A stretch of 64,000 bases of DNA from Sphingomonas carotinifaciens (GCF_009789535.1 NZ_WSUT01000006.1:16238-80237); one strand, 5' to 3'. Positions 32,334-41,701 are shown, counted from the stretch's first letter. The notes: generated from the letters alone by a model not told the origin. Translations and numbers: made by a program.

Positions 32334-33053
32334 TCAGGGTCGGCGAAACCATGATCGTCGCTTAGCGGGCGCATCCCAGTCGAAATCAATGGCAATCTGG
32401 CCTTCTGGGCGGAAGATGGTGACTCCGGACACTGCCCGGGTCGAGTTCTGGATGACGTGGTTCCAGAGGTCGCCGGTCGCGACGTCAGGCGCGGGAATGT
32501 GGAAGTAGCCGGTCAGGATCACCGTGTCGTCGGGGGCGGGCTGGCAACCTGTCAGCGCCAGGAACATGGGCAAGTCGAAGCTGAGCGCAGTTGCGGTATC
32601 GTCAACCTGAATGATGCCGCTTCGCGGCTGACGATCAGCGAACACGACGGCGGGGAGGGGATGACGGAGGCAAAGTCTTCCGGTTCGCTCGATCGGCTCG
32701 TTGCTCGTGAACGAGGGCGCCTTGGCGAGCGGCTGCGTGTCGATGGCCACGGCGCTCGGGGAGCGGCCGGTCTGCCGATCTTCGAGAAACACCGGACCGA
32801 TCATGTTCTGCTCGTCGCGGGCAAACTCAAATGCTTCGAGCGACACCGCTCTAAGGACACGACGAGCTTCGTCATCGGGCAGCAAGGTTAGCGGGTATTC
32901 CCGCCACAAATCGTTGTCGACGGGATGCTCGAGAAGGCAACGTCCTTCGGTTGCCAAGACACGTTCGTTGGCCTTGGCGACGCCAATATCCTCCGCCATG
33001 CGCCAGAACATCTCGGCCGCGAGATTATGGATGGTGGCCTTGTCGAATTGCAT
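32334..33053 (-). CDS. Protein of unknown function
   Basis: 239 residues from ATG 33053 (GAGAGG upstream). No domain recognised. Recognisable stretches: LAAEMFWRMAEDIGVAKANERV, HPVDNDLWREYPLTLLPDDEARR, a C-terminal FRPEGQIAIDFDWDAPAKRR. It is alone between a palindrome and an intergenic region. It could be plasmid cargo. Confidence 0.6.
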   Translation of the reverse strand: MQFDKATIHNLAAEMFWRMAEDIGVAKANERVLATEGRCLLEHPVDNDLWREYPLTLLPDDEARRVLRAVSLEAFEFARDEQNMIGPVFLEDRQTGRSPSAVAIDTQPLAKAPSFTSNEPIERTGRLCLRHPLPAVVFADRQPRSGIIQVDDTATALSFDLPMFLALTGCQPAPDDTVILTGYFHIPAPDVATGDLWNHVIQNSTRAVSGVTIFRPEGQIAIDFDWDAPAKRRSWFRRP

Positions 33054-33200
33054 CAATCCTCTCCCTTCGACCATCATACTGCGCCTGTGAAAGCGGTCCG
33101 CATCAGCCTAGCGATCGTTACCCGAGGGCGGAAACCTCTAGGAGTTCTGGGACGCGTCGGCACGGTGTGGCGTAGAGCGCGGGCCAAAGGCAGGCCCGGC

Positions 33201-33800
33201 CTATTTGTTGATCGTCCCGACCTCGCACCCTGACGGAACCGTCGCGCGCTGTATCGCAAGCTGACGCATCCCTTCGTAGTCGATCCCCCACAGGCCCACG
33301 CGCTGCGCTGCGGCCTTCTGCATCAAGTCGACATACGCACCGCCCGAGAACAACCGATAGTCCACGGCATAGCCTTGTGCGACCATCGTTGCGCCGACAC
33401 TCGCCTTATTTGCGGGAAACCGACAGGCGAGATTCAAGCGACCATAGCTCCACGGATCGGTCCGACACTGTTTCTCTCGCCTCAACCCATAGTCGAACAT
33501 CGAGATTGAACAAATCAGCCCACCGTCGCGCGCAGACAAGCGCTGCAAGGCATCCGTAGCGATAGCCTTTAGCTCTGGCCGGTCGTCGTCCGGCGCATCG
33601 ATACCCACGATACGTACTCGGCCGTTGGGAAAGTCCACCGTGTCGCCATCGATAACTCTCGGATTCGGAGAATCGAGCCGCGTTTTCACTGCCTCGGCGA
33701 ACTGCTCTTTGTTGTGCGAGATTGAATAGATCGCGACGATGACGAATGTCACGCCCATCATCCATTTCTGACCGCGCGGACCTTTCGCGATCAACCTCAT
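33201..33800 (-). CDS. Membrane-anchored SNase-like (thermonuclease-fold) protein
   Basis: 199 residues with an N-terminal helix (MMGVTFVIVAIYSI). The SNase/TNase-like core then follows: PRVIDGDTVDFPNGRVRIVGIDAPD, the VIDGDT and RxxGIDAPE pattern. The arginine/glutamate active site is only partly evident. Comparable proteins on alphaproteobacterial plasmids lie beside primase-like genes, as here (4-nt overlap). It may trim or recycle DNA in the cell envelope; this is inference. Confidence 0.82.
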   Translation of the reverse strand: MRLIAKGPRGQKWMMGVTFVIVAIYSISHNKEQFAEAVKTRLDSPNPRVIDGDTVDFPNGRVRIVGIDAPDDDRPELKAIATDALQRLSARDGGLICSISMFDYGLRREKQCRTDPWSYGRLNLACRFPANKASVGATMVAQGYAVDYRLFSGGAYVDLMQKAAAQRVGLWGIDYEGMRQLAIQRATVPSGCEVGTINK

Positions 33801-34675
33801 ATCGCACGTATCTCGCGCAAGAGGTCGTTCCAGTCTCCCGCATGGGGCGGCGGCTTGACGACGAGCTGGCGGCCATTGGCCGTCAGGTGCGAGGCGGCGC
33901 GGTCGATAGCCCGAGCCGCCTCGCTTCCATGCTGGCTGTAGATGACGACGGTATGGACGCTCTCAGGAACCGTGACGGCCTGATACCGCTCGATGCCGAG
34001 GACGGGCCATACCGAATGCCCGGCACCGAGCATGTTCATGACGCTCGCCGCGTCCTCCACGCCTTCGGCGAGACGCAAGATGCCATCGACGGGGATGCCG
34101 CCCCATCGCACCGCTCCGGTGCCGGGATTGCCGAGCATCCGTTTGGGCTCTGGCATGTCAGCCTTGCCCCGGCCGTCGGGGCTCAACCAAGTGCGATGGA
34201 TGGCGATCACACCGGTGTCATCCTCGATCGGCACGATCAGCGCCGGGGCATACGCCTTCGCCGCTCCGGAGCCGCATTGGCAGCGAGGATCGTAGCGCGC
34301 GACCACGCTCTCCGGCACGATCGCGCGCGAGCGCAAGTAGCGATCGGCGAGCGTGCCCGGAAAAGGTTCGGCGTGCCGCCACACCGCCAGTGCGACCTTG
34401 TTGAGGTCGCCCCCACCGTCCTGCCGCTGGCCCGGGTCATGGCCGACCGGCGCGAGGATCTTGCCGGAACGAAGCGCGGCCATGATCGCCTCGGCCGTGC
34501 AGCCGGCAAAGCAATGGAAGAGGACCGCGCGTTCCCCCACTCGGATCGACAGGCTGGCGGTGCCATCGGCATGGGCCGGGCATTGGCACATGGCCGACTT
34601 GCCCTGCCATCTGCCGCCGAGCTGCCGGACAATACGCTCGGCCTGCTCTTCGATCGTCCCGAGTCCTCGGCTCAC
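33797..34675 (-). CDS. CHC2 zinc-finger/Toprim primase-like protein
   Basis: GTG 34675 overlaps the stop of the previous gene as GTGA. The 292-residue protein has an N-terminal zinc-finger region CQCPAHADGTASLSI ... FHCFAGC (about 30-62). A Toprim-like part follows: LRLAEGVEDAASVMNM (EG...) and TVVIYSQHGSEAARAID, where the usual DxD is changed to YSQHG. The likely role is plasmid primase or primase-like factor. The weak acidic pair casts doubt on catalysis. Confidence 0.85.
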   Translation of the reverse strand: MSRGLGTIEEQAERIVRQLGGRWQGKSAMCQCPAHADGTASLSIRVGERAVLFHCFAGCTAEAIMAALRSGKILAPVGHDPGQRQDGGGDLNKVALAVWRHAEPFPGTLADRYLRSRAIVPESVVARYDPRCQCGSGAAKAYAPALIVPIEDDTGVIAIHRTWLSPDGRGKADMPEPKRMLGNPGTGAVRWGGIPVDGILRLAEGVEDAASVMNMLGAGHSVWPVLGIERYQAVTVPESVHTVVIYSQHGSEAARAIDRAASHLTANGRQLVVKPPPHAGDWNDLLREIRAI

Positions 34676-35136
34676 CGGCTCAATCCTCCCATCAGCTCTA
34701 CCAGATGGTCGAGCCATGCTTCGACGGCCGTGCGGAGCGATGGCTGCATGACCACGAGCGTCGAACGCGCGTCGGTCTGATCGGCTTTGCGGATGAAATA
34801 GCCGCGAGCCTCCAGATCCTCGAGATGCCGCAAGGCGGTGGTAACGGATTTGCCGCTTGCTGCGCACAATCCCGTGACATTGATGGTCTGCCCTCCTTCG
34901 GTCGCCACGTAGAGTTCGAGGATCATGTCCCAGCGCGGCTCCCCGAACCTGATGCCGCCGAAGTGTTCCCGGCGCTGGTGCCGACTGGTAAGGATCGCGC
35001 GGGCGAGCGCTAGATAGGAGGGGGCAAGCGATACCACTTCGGCCTCCGGGCTCGCACGGAGGGACTCCGCGATCGTCGCACGAGGCAGGCGGACCATGAC
35101 GTCGATCAATTCCGATTGTTCTGCGTCTCCTGCCAT
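34672..35136 (-). CDS. MarR-type winged-helix regulator
   Basis: 154 residues. The winged helix lies at ~75-145: MILELYVATEGGQTINVTGLCAASGKSVTTALRHLEDLEARGYFIRKADQTDARSTLVVM, ending LDHLVELMGG. Proteins of this type sit upstream of primase-like genes on sphingomonad plasmids. It overlaps the membrane protein gene upstream (31 nt) and the primase-like gene downstream (4 nt). Confidence 0.8.
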   Translation of the reverse strand: MAGDAEQSELIDVMVRLPRATIAESLRASPEAEVVSLAPSYLALARAILTSRHQRREHFGGIRFGEPRWDMILELYVATEGGQTINVTGLCAASGKSVTTALRHLEDLEARGYFIRKADQTDARSTLVVMQPSLRTAVEAWLDHLVELMGGLSR

Positions 35137-35588
35137 TGCACCCTGGCCCCATGTTTGACCACCGGGTCGGCATCGTGTGGCAGCCTGTACGTTCCCAGCG
35201 CGAGCGCGCCGAGGGCGAGATAGGCGTAGGCACCGAGCCCGGTGTGATAGGCGAAAAGTTCGATACGCGGCAGCAGGGCGCCGGCGACGCTCATCAGCAG
35301 ATTGGAAAGAGCGAAGCCGCACGCCCAGATCGGCCAGAACCGGGTGGTCGTGACCGCCAACCAGAAGAAGCCGACTGCTACCGCGATATCGATCATGAGA
35401 ATGGACAGGGCTGCGGGAAGCCACGCGGATGCAAACGCCACTCGCATCATCATCGTGACGAGCCACGCCGCTAAGCTGATCGCCGCACCTAAGCGTTCGG
35501 GTCTTCCACCGCACGCGAAAGCGTAGCCACAGATCCCAAGCATCGCAGCCCAGAACGAAAAGATTGTGATCGCCGTTGTGATCTGCAT
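35106..35588 (-). CDS. Membrane protein of unknown function
   Basis: 160 residues with about five membrane helices (ITIFSFWAAMLGICGYAFA, ISLAAWLVTMMMRVAFA, ILMIDIAVAVGFFWLAV, and two more) and a soluble tail. First gene of the membrane protein-MarR-primase-SNase set, with overlapping stops and starts throughout. No function inferred. Confidence 0.75.
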   Translation of the reverse strand: MQITTAITIFSFWAAMLGICGYAFACGGRPERLGAAISLAAWLVTMMMRVAFASAWLPAALSILMIDIAVAVGFFWLAVTTTRFWPIWACGFALSNLLMSVAGALLPRIELFAYHTGLGAYAYLALGALALGTYRLPHDADPVVKHGARVQWQETQNNRN

Positions 35589-35606
35589 CCGCTTATCTTC
35601 CGCAGC

Positions 35607-35954
35607 TCATCCGCTTAAGCAGCCACAAACCCGGTCGGCTGCTCGGTATGGCTGCTCGGCTTGGGTAGCCCTTCGCCCCAGCATTTCTCGTCCAAGCCCA
35701 GGTCGCGGCCAACCTTCTCGGCAGAGAGGTGCGCGCATTGCCATCTGGCCCTGGCTCTCAGTAAGTGCGGCCAGCGCCCCAACGGTAGCCTTGACCGTGC
35801 CGTGCGTCATCGCAGCCGACAGGCCATGCGCTACCCCAGCATCCAGCGTCGAAACGAGGAATTGGGCCGTATCGCGCGTGGCGATGCTAATCGAGTATTC
35901 GGCGCGACGCAGCTCGTCGGCAATAACACGGCTTGTCTCGGCGAGGTTGGGCAT
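35607..35954 (-). CDS. Small plasmid protein, C-terminus apparently frameshifted
   Basis: 115 residues from ATG 35954. The N-terminal two-thirds (ADELRRAEYSISIATRDTAQ, DAGVAHGLSAAMTHGTVKA) is helical and phasin-like. After MAMRA the frame turns unprotein-like (PLCREGWPRPGLGREMLGRR). The other frame of the same DNA reads AHLSAEKVGRDLGLDEKCWG then EGLPKPSSHTEQPTGF and stops. One extra base near 35731-35738 would explain it. Confidence 0.65.
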   Translation of the reverse strand: MPNLAETSRVIADELRRAEYSISIATRDTAQFLVSTLDAGVAHGLSAAMTHGTVKATVGALAALTESQGQMAMRAPLCREGWPRPGLGREMLGRRATQAEQPYRAADRVCGCLSG

Positions 35955-35986
35955 TTGGCAATCTCCAGTCGACGCATTCGCGTCGA

Positions 35987-36424
35987 TCACGTTGGCTTCA
36001 TGCCGAGCATGAGGGTCAGCGCGACGATCACCATCGCCCCAACAGTCAAGCCAATCGGGGTGACGATCGCGATGATCGCGCCCCATGCTAGTACCTGTTG
36101 CCAGCTCAGTGTGTTCGCCGGTGCCTCATCGGTCGGCACTGGCATGGGAAGCGGCCAAATCGCGGGTCGGGGAGGGGGAATGTTTGCAGGGGAGGAAGAT
36201 TCTACCCCTGCCTCGTGCTGCGCGAACAGACGCGCCGCCTCGAACCGGCTGGCAGCACCGATGATGTTTTTCGCCAACATCAACTGCTTGTCGACGACGC
36301 GGGAGCTGGTGCCGAGCAGGTGAGCGATCTCGTGGGATTTGCGATGCTCGAAGACGTGTCGGAGGCATTCACATTGTCGGTCGGTCAATTTGCTGAACCG
36401 ATCGACCGATCCTTCCTGCCCCAT
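35987..36424 (-). CDS. LuxR-type HTH protein with C-terminal membrane helices
   Basis: The ATG at 36424 has AGGAGAC 8 nt upstream; an upstream in-frame start is less well supported. 145 residues. The HTH is KLTDRQCECLRHVFEHRKSHEIAHLLGTSSRVVDKQLMLAKNIIGA, the LuxR/NarL C-terminal type. A Pro-rich linker and two hydrophobic helices (about 110-145) follow. No receiver domain. It may be a membrane-tethered regulator of nearby plasmid genes. Confidence 0.82.
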   Translation of the reverse strand: MGQEGSVDRFSKLTDRQCECLRHVFEHRKSHEIAHLLGTSSRVVDKQLMLAKNIIGAASRFEAARLFAQHEAGVESSSPANIPPPRPAIWPLPMPVPTDEAPANTLSWQQVLAWGAIIAIVTPIGLTVGAMVIVALTLMLGMKPT

Positions 36425-36510
36425 CGTGTACGTCTCCTTCTGACCGCCAACATGGATTACTATAGGTTCGGAAAGAAACGGTTCCATTCCTACAGACAAT
36501 AGGAGCCGAC

Positions 36511-36672
36511 ATGGCTCAATCTCATGTCGAAGGCTCGCGACCCGGTCACTGGCTGATGGTGCGCGAGCCGCGCTGGACACACCGCGCCAAGACTGACACT
36601 CCTTCATCGAAGCACCGCCAGCGAAATCAGCCAAAATCACTTTGTCGAGGAACCGAATGGAGCTGGGTCTGA
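36511..36672 (+). CDS. Short putative gene (53 residues)
   Basis: ATG 36511 has AGGAG five nt upstream. The product MAQSHVEGSRPGHWLMVREP is basic and Trp-rich and ends EWSWV, overlapping the next start by 16 nt. Only the ribosome site and coupling support it. Confidence 0.4.
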   Translation: MAQSHVEGSRPGHWLMVREPRWTHRAKTDTPSSKHRQRNQPKSLCRGTEWSWV

Positions 36673-36944
36673 TCCTAGAGCGGGAGCTGACAACCTTGCG
36701 CCCGATGAATGGAACGCTAACAGACGTGCATATCTGCCAGCGCCATGATGGATGCTGGCACATCAATGTTCGCTTGAGCTGGCGAGGGGCCACGCTATTT
36801 CACGTCGGTCTGTACGATAAGAAGAAGGTCCGTGTGTATAAGCGGCTCCGGTCCGCAGTCCGACATGTCATCACCGCCTATGGCTATGATGCGATGATCG
36901 CAGTCCATCCTTACAAAGGAATGGTCAGCGCCGACCACTTCTGA
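36657..36944 (+). CDS. Small protein of unknown function
   Basis: 95 residues from ATG 36657 (GAGGAACCGA upstream). It contains DVHICQRHDGCWHINVRLSW and KKKVRVYKRLRSAVRHVI, a basic AP2/integrase-arm-like pattern by eye only. Just upstream of the virB operon on the same strand, separated by 164 nt that hold no other gene. A role in T4SS regulation is possible but unproved. Confidence 0.6.
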   Translation: MELGLILERELTTLRPMNGTLTDVHICQRHDGCWHINVRLSWRGATLFHVGLYDKKKVRVYKRLRSAVRHVITAYGYDAMIAVHPYKGMVSADHF

Positions 36945-37108
36945 CCATCGCAACGCCTCGGTATTGGAGCGATATAGCTCCATCTTGCTGCCTATGATCA
37001 CAGGTTGAGCCCCTTTATTAATCATCTCGCAAGAGGTGATAATATGCGAAATCGCTGCCTTGCCTCGTATGGGGCATCGGCGTCGGTAGCGTCGCCCCCC
37101 CGCGATCG

Positions 37109-37801
37109 ATGCTGGGGATGGCGATGACCATCCCGCCCGCCGTCATCGTGGGCCTCGCCGCACAATGCTCTCCAGGCGTTGCGCCGGCGACGATCGCGGC
37201 CATCGTCCAGACCGAGAGTCAGGGCAATGAACTAGCGATCAACGTCAACGGCCTCGGCCGAAAGGTCGCGTTGCCGACGAGCGTCGCGCAAGCGGTCGCG
37301 GTCGCGCGCGCCTATGTGGCGCAAGGCTATTCGGTCGATCTCGGCTTAGGCCAAATCAACTCGCGCAACATGAAAAAGCTTGGGTTGACCTGGGACAACG
37401 TATTCGACCCCTGCACGAACCTCGCTGCGGCCGGGGCTGTGCTGGCCGGAAACTACCACAGGGTCAGCGCCGGGCTTCATCCCCAACGCGCGCTTCGCAT
37501 CGCGCTATCCATGTATAACACCGGGTCGCAGTCGCGCGGCTTCGCCAACGGCTATGTCAGGAAGGTGGTCGGGAATGCCGGCTACTCCGACGGCATTCAG
37601 CCCGTGGCGGTGAAGCTCGGCGCGCTCGCGACCGATGCCAGCGAACCGGGGAGCGCGGCATCGCAGCTCGCGGACCTGGTTGCCGAGAACACGTCCGCTG
37701 AGGGGCAGGCTCGTGCCGCCCCAACCCCACCGCCGCCATCGTGGGACGTGTTCGCGACGGCGGCATACGCGCGGGCTCGCGCAGAAGGAGAAGACCGATG
37801 A
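37109..37801 (+). CDS. virB1: VirB1-type lytic transglycosylase
   Basis: 230 residues from 37109; an ATG at 37124 with GGGGA before it is an alternative start. SLT core: VAPATIAAIVQTESQGNELAINVNG (catalytic Glu), SVDLGLGQINSRN and ALRIALSMYNTGSQSRGFANGYV. It opens the peptidoglycan for the conjugation channel. No clear signal peptide beyond the hydrophobic start. First gene of the T4SS operon, overlapping virB2. Confidence 0.92.
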   Translation: MLGMAMTIPPAVIVGLAAQCSPGVAPATIAAIVQTESQGNELAINVNGLGRKVALPTSVAQAVAVARAYVAQGYSVDLGLGQINSRNMKKLGLTWDNVFDPCTNLAAAGAVLAGNYHRVSAGLHPQRALRIALSMYNTGSQSRGFANGYVRKVVGNAGYSDGIQPVAVKLGALATDASEPGSAASQLADLVAENTSAEGQARAAPTPPPPSWDVFATAAYARARAEGEDR

Positions 37802-38163
37802 ACGTAGGATCGATCGGCGCACCCGCGCTCAGCCTTCGCTCGCGCGTGACGGCTCGCATTAACGCAATGACGGCGTGGCAACGCAAAGTGGGACGTCTCC
37901 TGACCCTGTTCGGAATCGTAGCGCTGACGTCGCTGTTCTCAGCTGATCCAGCGTTTGCGCAGACGAACTTAGAGAGTTTCGGGCAGTCTGTGTTGAATCT
38001 TCTAAGTAATGGTCTGTTGCGCACACTTGCTATTATCGCCCTTATTGCGGTTGGTGTTGGTTGGTTACGAGGACGTGTCAACACTGAGGCTTTGGTCACT
38101 GTCATAATTGGCATCGCAATCATGTTCTCGGCGCCGTGGATCGTCGACCAACTTGGTGGCTAA
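37798..38163 (+). CDS. virB2: VirB2 pilin
   Basis: 121 residues starting at ATG 37798 (GGAGAAGACC upstream). The long leader ends SLFSADPAFAQ, and two membrane helices follow (LRTLAIIALIAVGVGWLRG and LVTVIIGIAIMFSAPWIV), the mature pilin. AT-richer local codon use stands out from neighbours (about 37960-38110). It assembles the conjugative pilus. Confidence 0.9.
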   Translation: MNVGSIGAPALSLRSRVTARINAMTAWQRKVGRLLTLFGIVALTSLFSADPAFAQTNLESFGQSVLNLLSNGLLRTLAIIALIAVGVGWLRGRVNTEALVTVIIGIAIMFSAPWIVDQLGG

Positions 38164-38221
38164 TCTCCCGATTTTGGGCCTTTCGCCTACCTGCCCTGCT
38201 CCTAATCCGTAGGTCCGTCGT

Positions 38222-38566
38222 ATGAGCGATGAACAGGAAGCTTTAGTGCGTAATACGTTGTTCTTGGCAGTGACGCGGCCTGCGCTTTTTGCGGGCGTCC
38301 CGATCGAGGCAGCCGTGGTAATTCTTCTTACCTCGGTTATCACCCTGATCGGAACGGCGAATCCGATTTATGGAGGGGTCGTCGCTGCCGTGATGTTCGG
38401 CATATCGCGCCTTGTGGTGCGGCACGACGTCAATGCCTTCCGCCTCATCTTCCTGTGGGGCCGCACAAAGTCGGCCAACCGCAACCGCGGGTTCTGGGGC
38501 GGGTCGAGCTACACGCCGCTTCCCCTCAAAGGAATCAACCGCAAGGGGTTCGGCCGCAATGGCTAA
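38222..38566 (+). CDS. virB3: VirB3 inner-membrane protein
   Basis: 114 residues; NTLFLAVTRPALFAGVPIEA and two helices, then NAFRLIFLWGRTKSANRNRG, typical VirB3. It overlaps virB4 by 8 nt. Confidence 0.9.
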   Translation: MSDEQEALVRNTLFLAVTRPALFAGVPIEAAVVILLTSVITLIGTANPIYGGVVAAVMFGISRLVVRHDVNAFRLIFLWGRTKSANRNRGFWGGSSYTPLPLKGINRKGFGRNG

Positions 38567-40949
38567 GGCAAACCGCCTGTCCGAACAGGTCCCGTTGAAA
38601 GTAGCCCTCAAGGAAGTGCTGCCGACCAAGTTCCTGCCGTATGCGCGACACGTGACAGATGAAATAGTCGCGCTCGATTCCAGCGCAATCATGCTAACAT
38701 TCGAGCTGCAGGGCCGCGCATTCGAGACGGCCGATGTGCGCGACCTCAACGATTGGCACGCGAAGCTGAACGTCATGCTCCGCAACTTGCATGACGATCG
38801 CCTGTCGATCTGGACACATCTGATCCGGTCGAGGGTCGAGCAATATCCCGGCGGCAACTTCCGGTCGCGGTTCGCTCGCGATCTCGATGCAGCGTACTTC
38901 GCCCGCATGAATCGCGAGCGGATGTTCATCAACCGCTTCTTCGTGACGCTGGTCCTACGCCCCTCGATCCACGGCGGCGACAAGCTCGTCCAGCTCTTCA
39001 AGAACAAGGCGCGCGCGAACGCCGAAGCCGATACGATCGATATCGATCTGCTGGAGGCATTGGAGGACAAGGCACGCGATTTCGAGCGCCTGATGGATCG
39101 TCTCGAACCACGCCGTCTCGGCATCTACGGTCATAACGGCATCAAGTTCTCCGAGACGATGGAAGTCGCGGAAATGGTGATGACGGGGCGGCATCGCCGT
39201 GTGCCCGTCATCCGGGGTCACCTGGGGAGCGCGCTGTATCGCCAACGGGTCATCTTCGGCGGTGAGACGGTCGAGGTCCGCGACGCCGATCGGAGTGCTT
39301 TCGGGGGCATCTTCGGCATCCGCGAGTACCCCGCCTTCACGACGCCGCGCCAATTCGAATCCCTGCTGGCGGTCGATTTCAGCTTTGTGCTGACGCAATC
39401 CTTCACCTTCCTCGGCCGCGCCGCGGCCTCCGAGCGGTTCCGGCTGCGGCAAAAGCAGATGGAGAACGCAGAGGATCGGGCCGTCAGTCAGATGCTCGAT
39501 CTGGTCGATGCGGCGGACGATCTCATGTCCAACCGCTTCGTCCTAGGCGATCACCATTTCACGCTCGCCGTCTACGCGGAATCGCTCAAGGGGCTGCGCG
39601 ACAATATGTCGGTCGCGCGCGCTGCACTGGCCGATACTGGCATGGTCGCGGCGCGAGAGGGCGCGGCGCTCGAAGCCGCCTATTGGAGCCAGCTCGTCGG
39701 CAATTTTGCATGGCGGGCGCGGCCGGCGCCGATCACGTCGCTCAACTTCGCGGCGTTCTCGCCCTTCCACACCTATCCGGCCGGGCTCCCGTCAGGCAAT
39801 CATTGGGGCGACGCGATTGCGCTGATGAAGACGAGTGCGCGGAGTCCATATTTCTTCAGCTTTCACAAGCGCGATATCGGTCACACCCTGATCGTTGGGC
39901 CTACGGGCGGCGGCAAGACGGTCATCGTCAACTTCCTCATGGCGCAAGCCGAGAAGACGGGCGCGCGCCAAATCTTCATCGACAAGGATCGGGGCGCTCA
40001 AATCTTCGTGCTGGCATCCGGCGGCACGTATCTGACGCTCACGAACGGCGCGCCAACGGGGTTCGCCCCGTTCAAGGCGCTCGAAGACACGCCGGAGGAT
40101 CGCGCCTGGCTGTCGTTGTTCGTCCGTCAGCTCGTCAAGTCAGAGGGGCGGCCGATCACGGTCCAGGAAGAGCGGCTGATAGACGAGGGGATCGCAGCGA
40201 CGATGCGGCTTCCCGTCGAACACCGATCGTTCGATGCGCTGCGCTCGGTCCTCGGCATGGCGGATTCGGGCGGTATCGGTGCGCGGCTCGAGAAGTGGAC
40301 TTCGCGCGGGTCGATGGGTTGGGTCTTCGACAACCCATCCGACGAGCTAACGCTCGACGCGCGGTTCATCGGCTTCGACATGACGGATTTTCTCGACAAT
40401 GCCGAGATCCGCGTGCCGTTGATGCTGTACCTGTTCCACCGGATCGACAAGCTGCTGACCGGCGAGCGCACGATCATCGCCATAGACGAGTTCTGGAAGG
40501 CGCTACAGGACGAGGCGTTCCGCGGCTTCGCACAAGACGGCCTCAAGACCTTCCGTAAGCGCAACGCCATGATGGTGTTCGCCACGCAGTCGCCGGCGGA
40601 CGCGCTCAAGAGCGATATAGCCCATTCGATCCTCGAACAGGTCGCGACGCAAATCATGCTGCCGAACCCAAGAGGATCGCGGCGCGATTACGTCGAGGGG
40701 TTCTCCCTCACCGACGCCGAATATCAGCTCATCCGGGAGGAGCTTTCGCCGGAATCGCGCAAGTTCCTGGTCAAGCAGGGGCACGACAGCGTGGTTGTCG
40801 AGCTGGACCTGACCGGCCTTGATAACGAGTTGGCGGTCCTGTCGGGACGTGCCGAGACGACACCGATCGCCGTCGAGACGGCCGCGGAGTTCGGCCCCGA
40901 CCCGGCCGCCTGGCTACCGATTTTCCACACCCGTCGTCGCCCAAGCTGA
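38559..40949 (+). CDS. virB4: VirB4 ATPase
   Basis: 796 residues. Walker A GPTGGGKT at about 446-453, Walker B IIAIDEFWKAL near 638, and the RKRNAMMVFATQSP motif after it. Powers pilus assembly and substrate transfer. The start at 38559 is set by overlap with virB3; the longer frame is inside virB3. Confidence 0.95.
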   Translation: MAKANRLSEQVPLKVALKEVLPTKFLPYARHVTDEIVALDSSAIMLTFELQGRAFETADVRDLNDWHAKLNVMLRNLHDDRLSIWTHLIRSRVEQYPGGNFRSRFARDLDAAYFARMNRERMFINRFFVTLVLRPSIHGGDKLVQLFKNKARANAEADTIDIDLLEALEDKARDFERLMDRLEPRRLGIYGHNGIKFSETMEVAEMVMTGRHRRVPVIRGHLGSALYRQRVIFGGETVEVRDADRSAFGGIFGIREYPAFTTPRQFESLLAVDFSFVLTQSFTFLGRAAASERFRLRQKQMENAEDRAVSQMLDLVDAADDLMSNRFVLGDHHFTLAVYAESLKGLRDNMSVARAALADTGMVAAREGAALEAAYWSQLVGNFAWRARPAPITSLNFAAFSPFHTYPAGLPSGNHWGDAIALMKTSARSPYFFSFHKRDIGHTLIVGPTGGGKTVIVNFLMAQAEKTGARQIFIDKDRGAQIFVLASGGTYLTLTNGAPTGFAPFKALEDTPEDRAWLSLFVRQLVKSEGRPITVQEERLIDEGIAATMRLPVEHRSFDALRSVLGMADSGGIGARLEKWTSRGSMGWVFDNPSDELTLDARFIGFDMTDFLDNAEIRVPLMLYLFHRIDKLLTGERTIIAIDEFWKALQDEAFRGFAQDGLKTFRKRNAMMVFATQSPADALKSDIAHSILEQVATQIMLPNPRGSRRDYVEGFSLTDAEYQLIREELSPESRKFLVKQGHDSVVVELDLTGLDNELAVLSGRAETTPIAVETAAEFGPDPAAWLPIFHTRRRPS

Positions 40950-40963
40950 AGGAGGAAAAGGAC

Positions 40964-41701
40964 ATGCGTAGCGTGAGATTTACCGCCCGACTGTTGGTAG
41001 TTGCTGCCCTGCTAAGCGCCAGCACCGCCCATGCGCAGCTCGGGGGCATCGTCTTCGATCCTCGGGCTTTGGCGCAACAGTTGAAGTCGTTCGAGCAGAT
41101 GCGTCAGCAGGTGATCGCGGCGAAGGCGCAAGTCGATCAAGGCTTGCAGCAAATCCAGCAGGCAAAGCAGCTATACCAAAGCGTCAACGATGCGACCGAC
41201 ATCAGCAACATCGCCAACGGTCTGAAGAGCGACGCGCTGCGCACCAGCAACGTGTCCTCGTCTAGCCTTGACGGATACGCGAACGGCAACCTCGACGTGG
41301 TAGGCGGCCTCCGCGGAAAGGCGAACGACGTCTATCAGGACTTGATCGGCCGTGTACCGGCGAACGCGAGCGCTGCGAGCCGCACGGCCGCGGAGCAGGG
41401 CGCGCGCGAGGCCGCGGTGACGACTGGGCTGGCCGGCAACGTCGGCGACTCCGTGACGAGCCGTAGGCAGGGATTGGAAGAGCTGCGGACCCGCTTAGCC
41501 ACGGCAACAACGGCATCGGAACGCGCCGATATGTCGGCCCGGCTCCAGCTCGAACAAGCGCAGATGATGAACGATCAGATGGCGCTGAACGCGATCGAGA
41601 TACAGCGTCGCGCGAAGGCCGAAGCGTCCTATCGACGTAGCCTCACTTCCAACCAATCCGAGATTGCCAAGCTCCGTGCGGAAGCCGGGATTGCGCCATG
41701 A
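40964..41701 (+). CDS. virB5: VirB5-like pilus-tip protein
   Basis: 245 residues with a signal peptide (LLVVAALLSASTAHA) and a long helical body with repeated Gln (QQVIAAKAQVDQGLQQIQQAKQLYQ). Ribosome site AAGGAGG. Its C-terminus SNQSEIAKLRAEAG closely matches the C-terminus of the next gene (SNQSEIDKLRKEAG). Confidence 0.88.
   Translation: MRSVRFTARLLVVAALLSASTAHAQLGGIVFDPRALAQQLKSFEQMRQQVIAAKAQVDQGLQQIQQAKQLYQSVNDATDISNIANGLKSDALRTSNVSSSSLDGYANGNLDVVGGLRGKANDVYQDLIGRVPANASAASRTAAEQGAREAAVTTGLAGNVGDSVTSRRQGLEELRTRLATATTASERADMSARLQLEQAQMMNDQMALNAIEIQRRAKAEASYRRSLTSNQSEIAKLRAEAGIAP

Noticed and set aside
40964..40968. GCGTA at the virB5 start as a sixth ECF site
   Set aside because: The upstream TGAAGG is 13 nt away, not 15, and the position overlaps the coding start.
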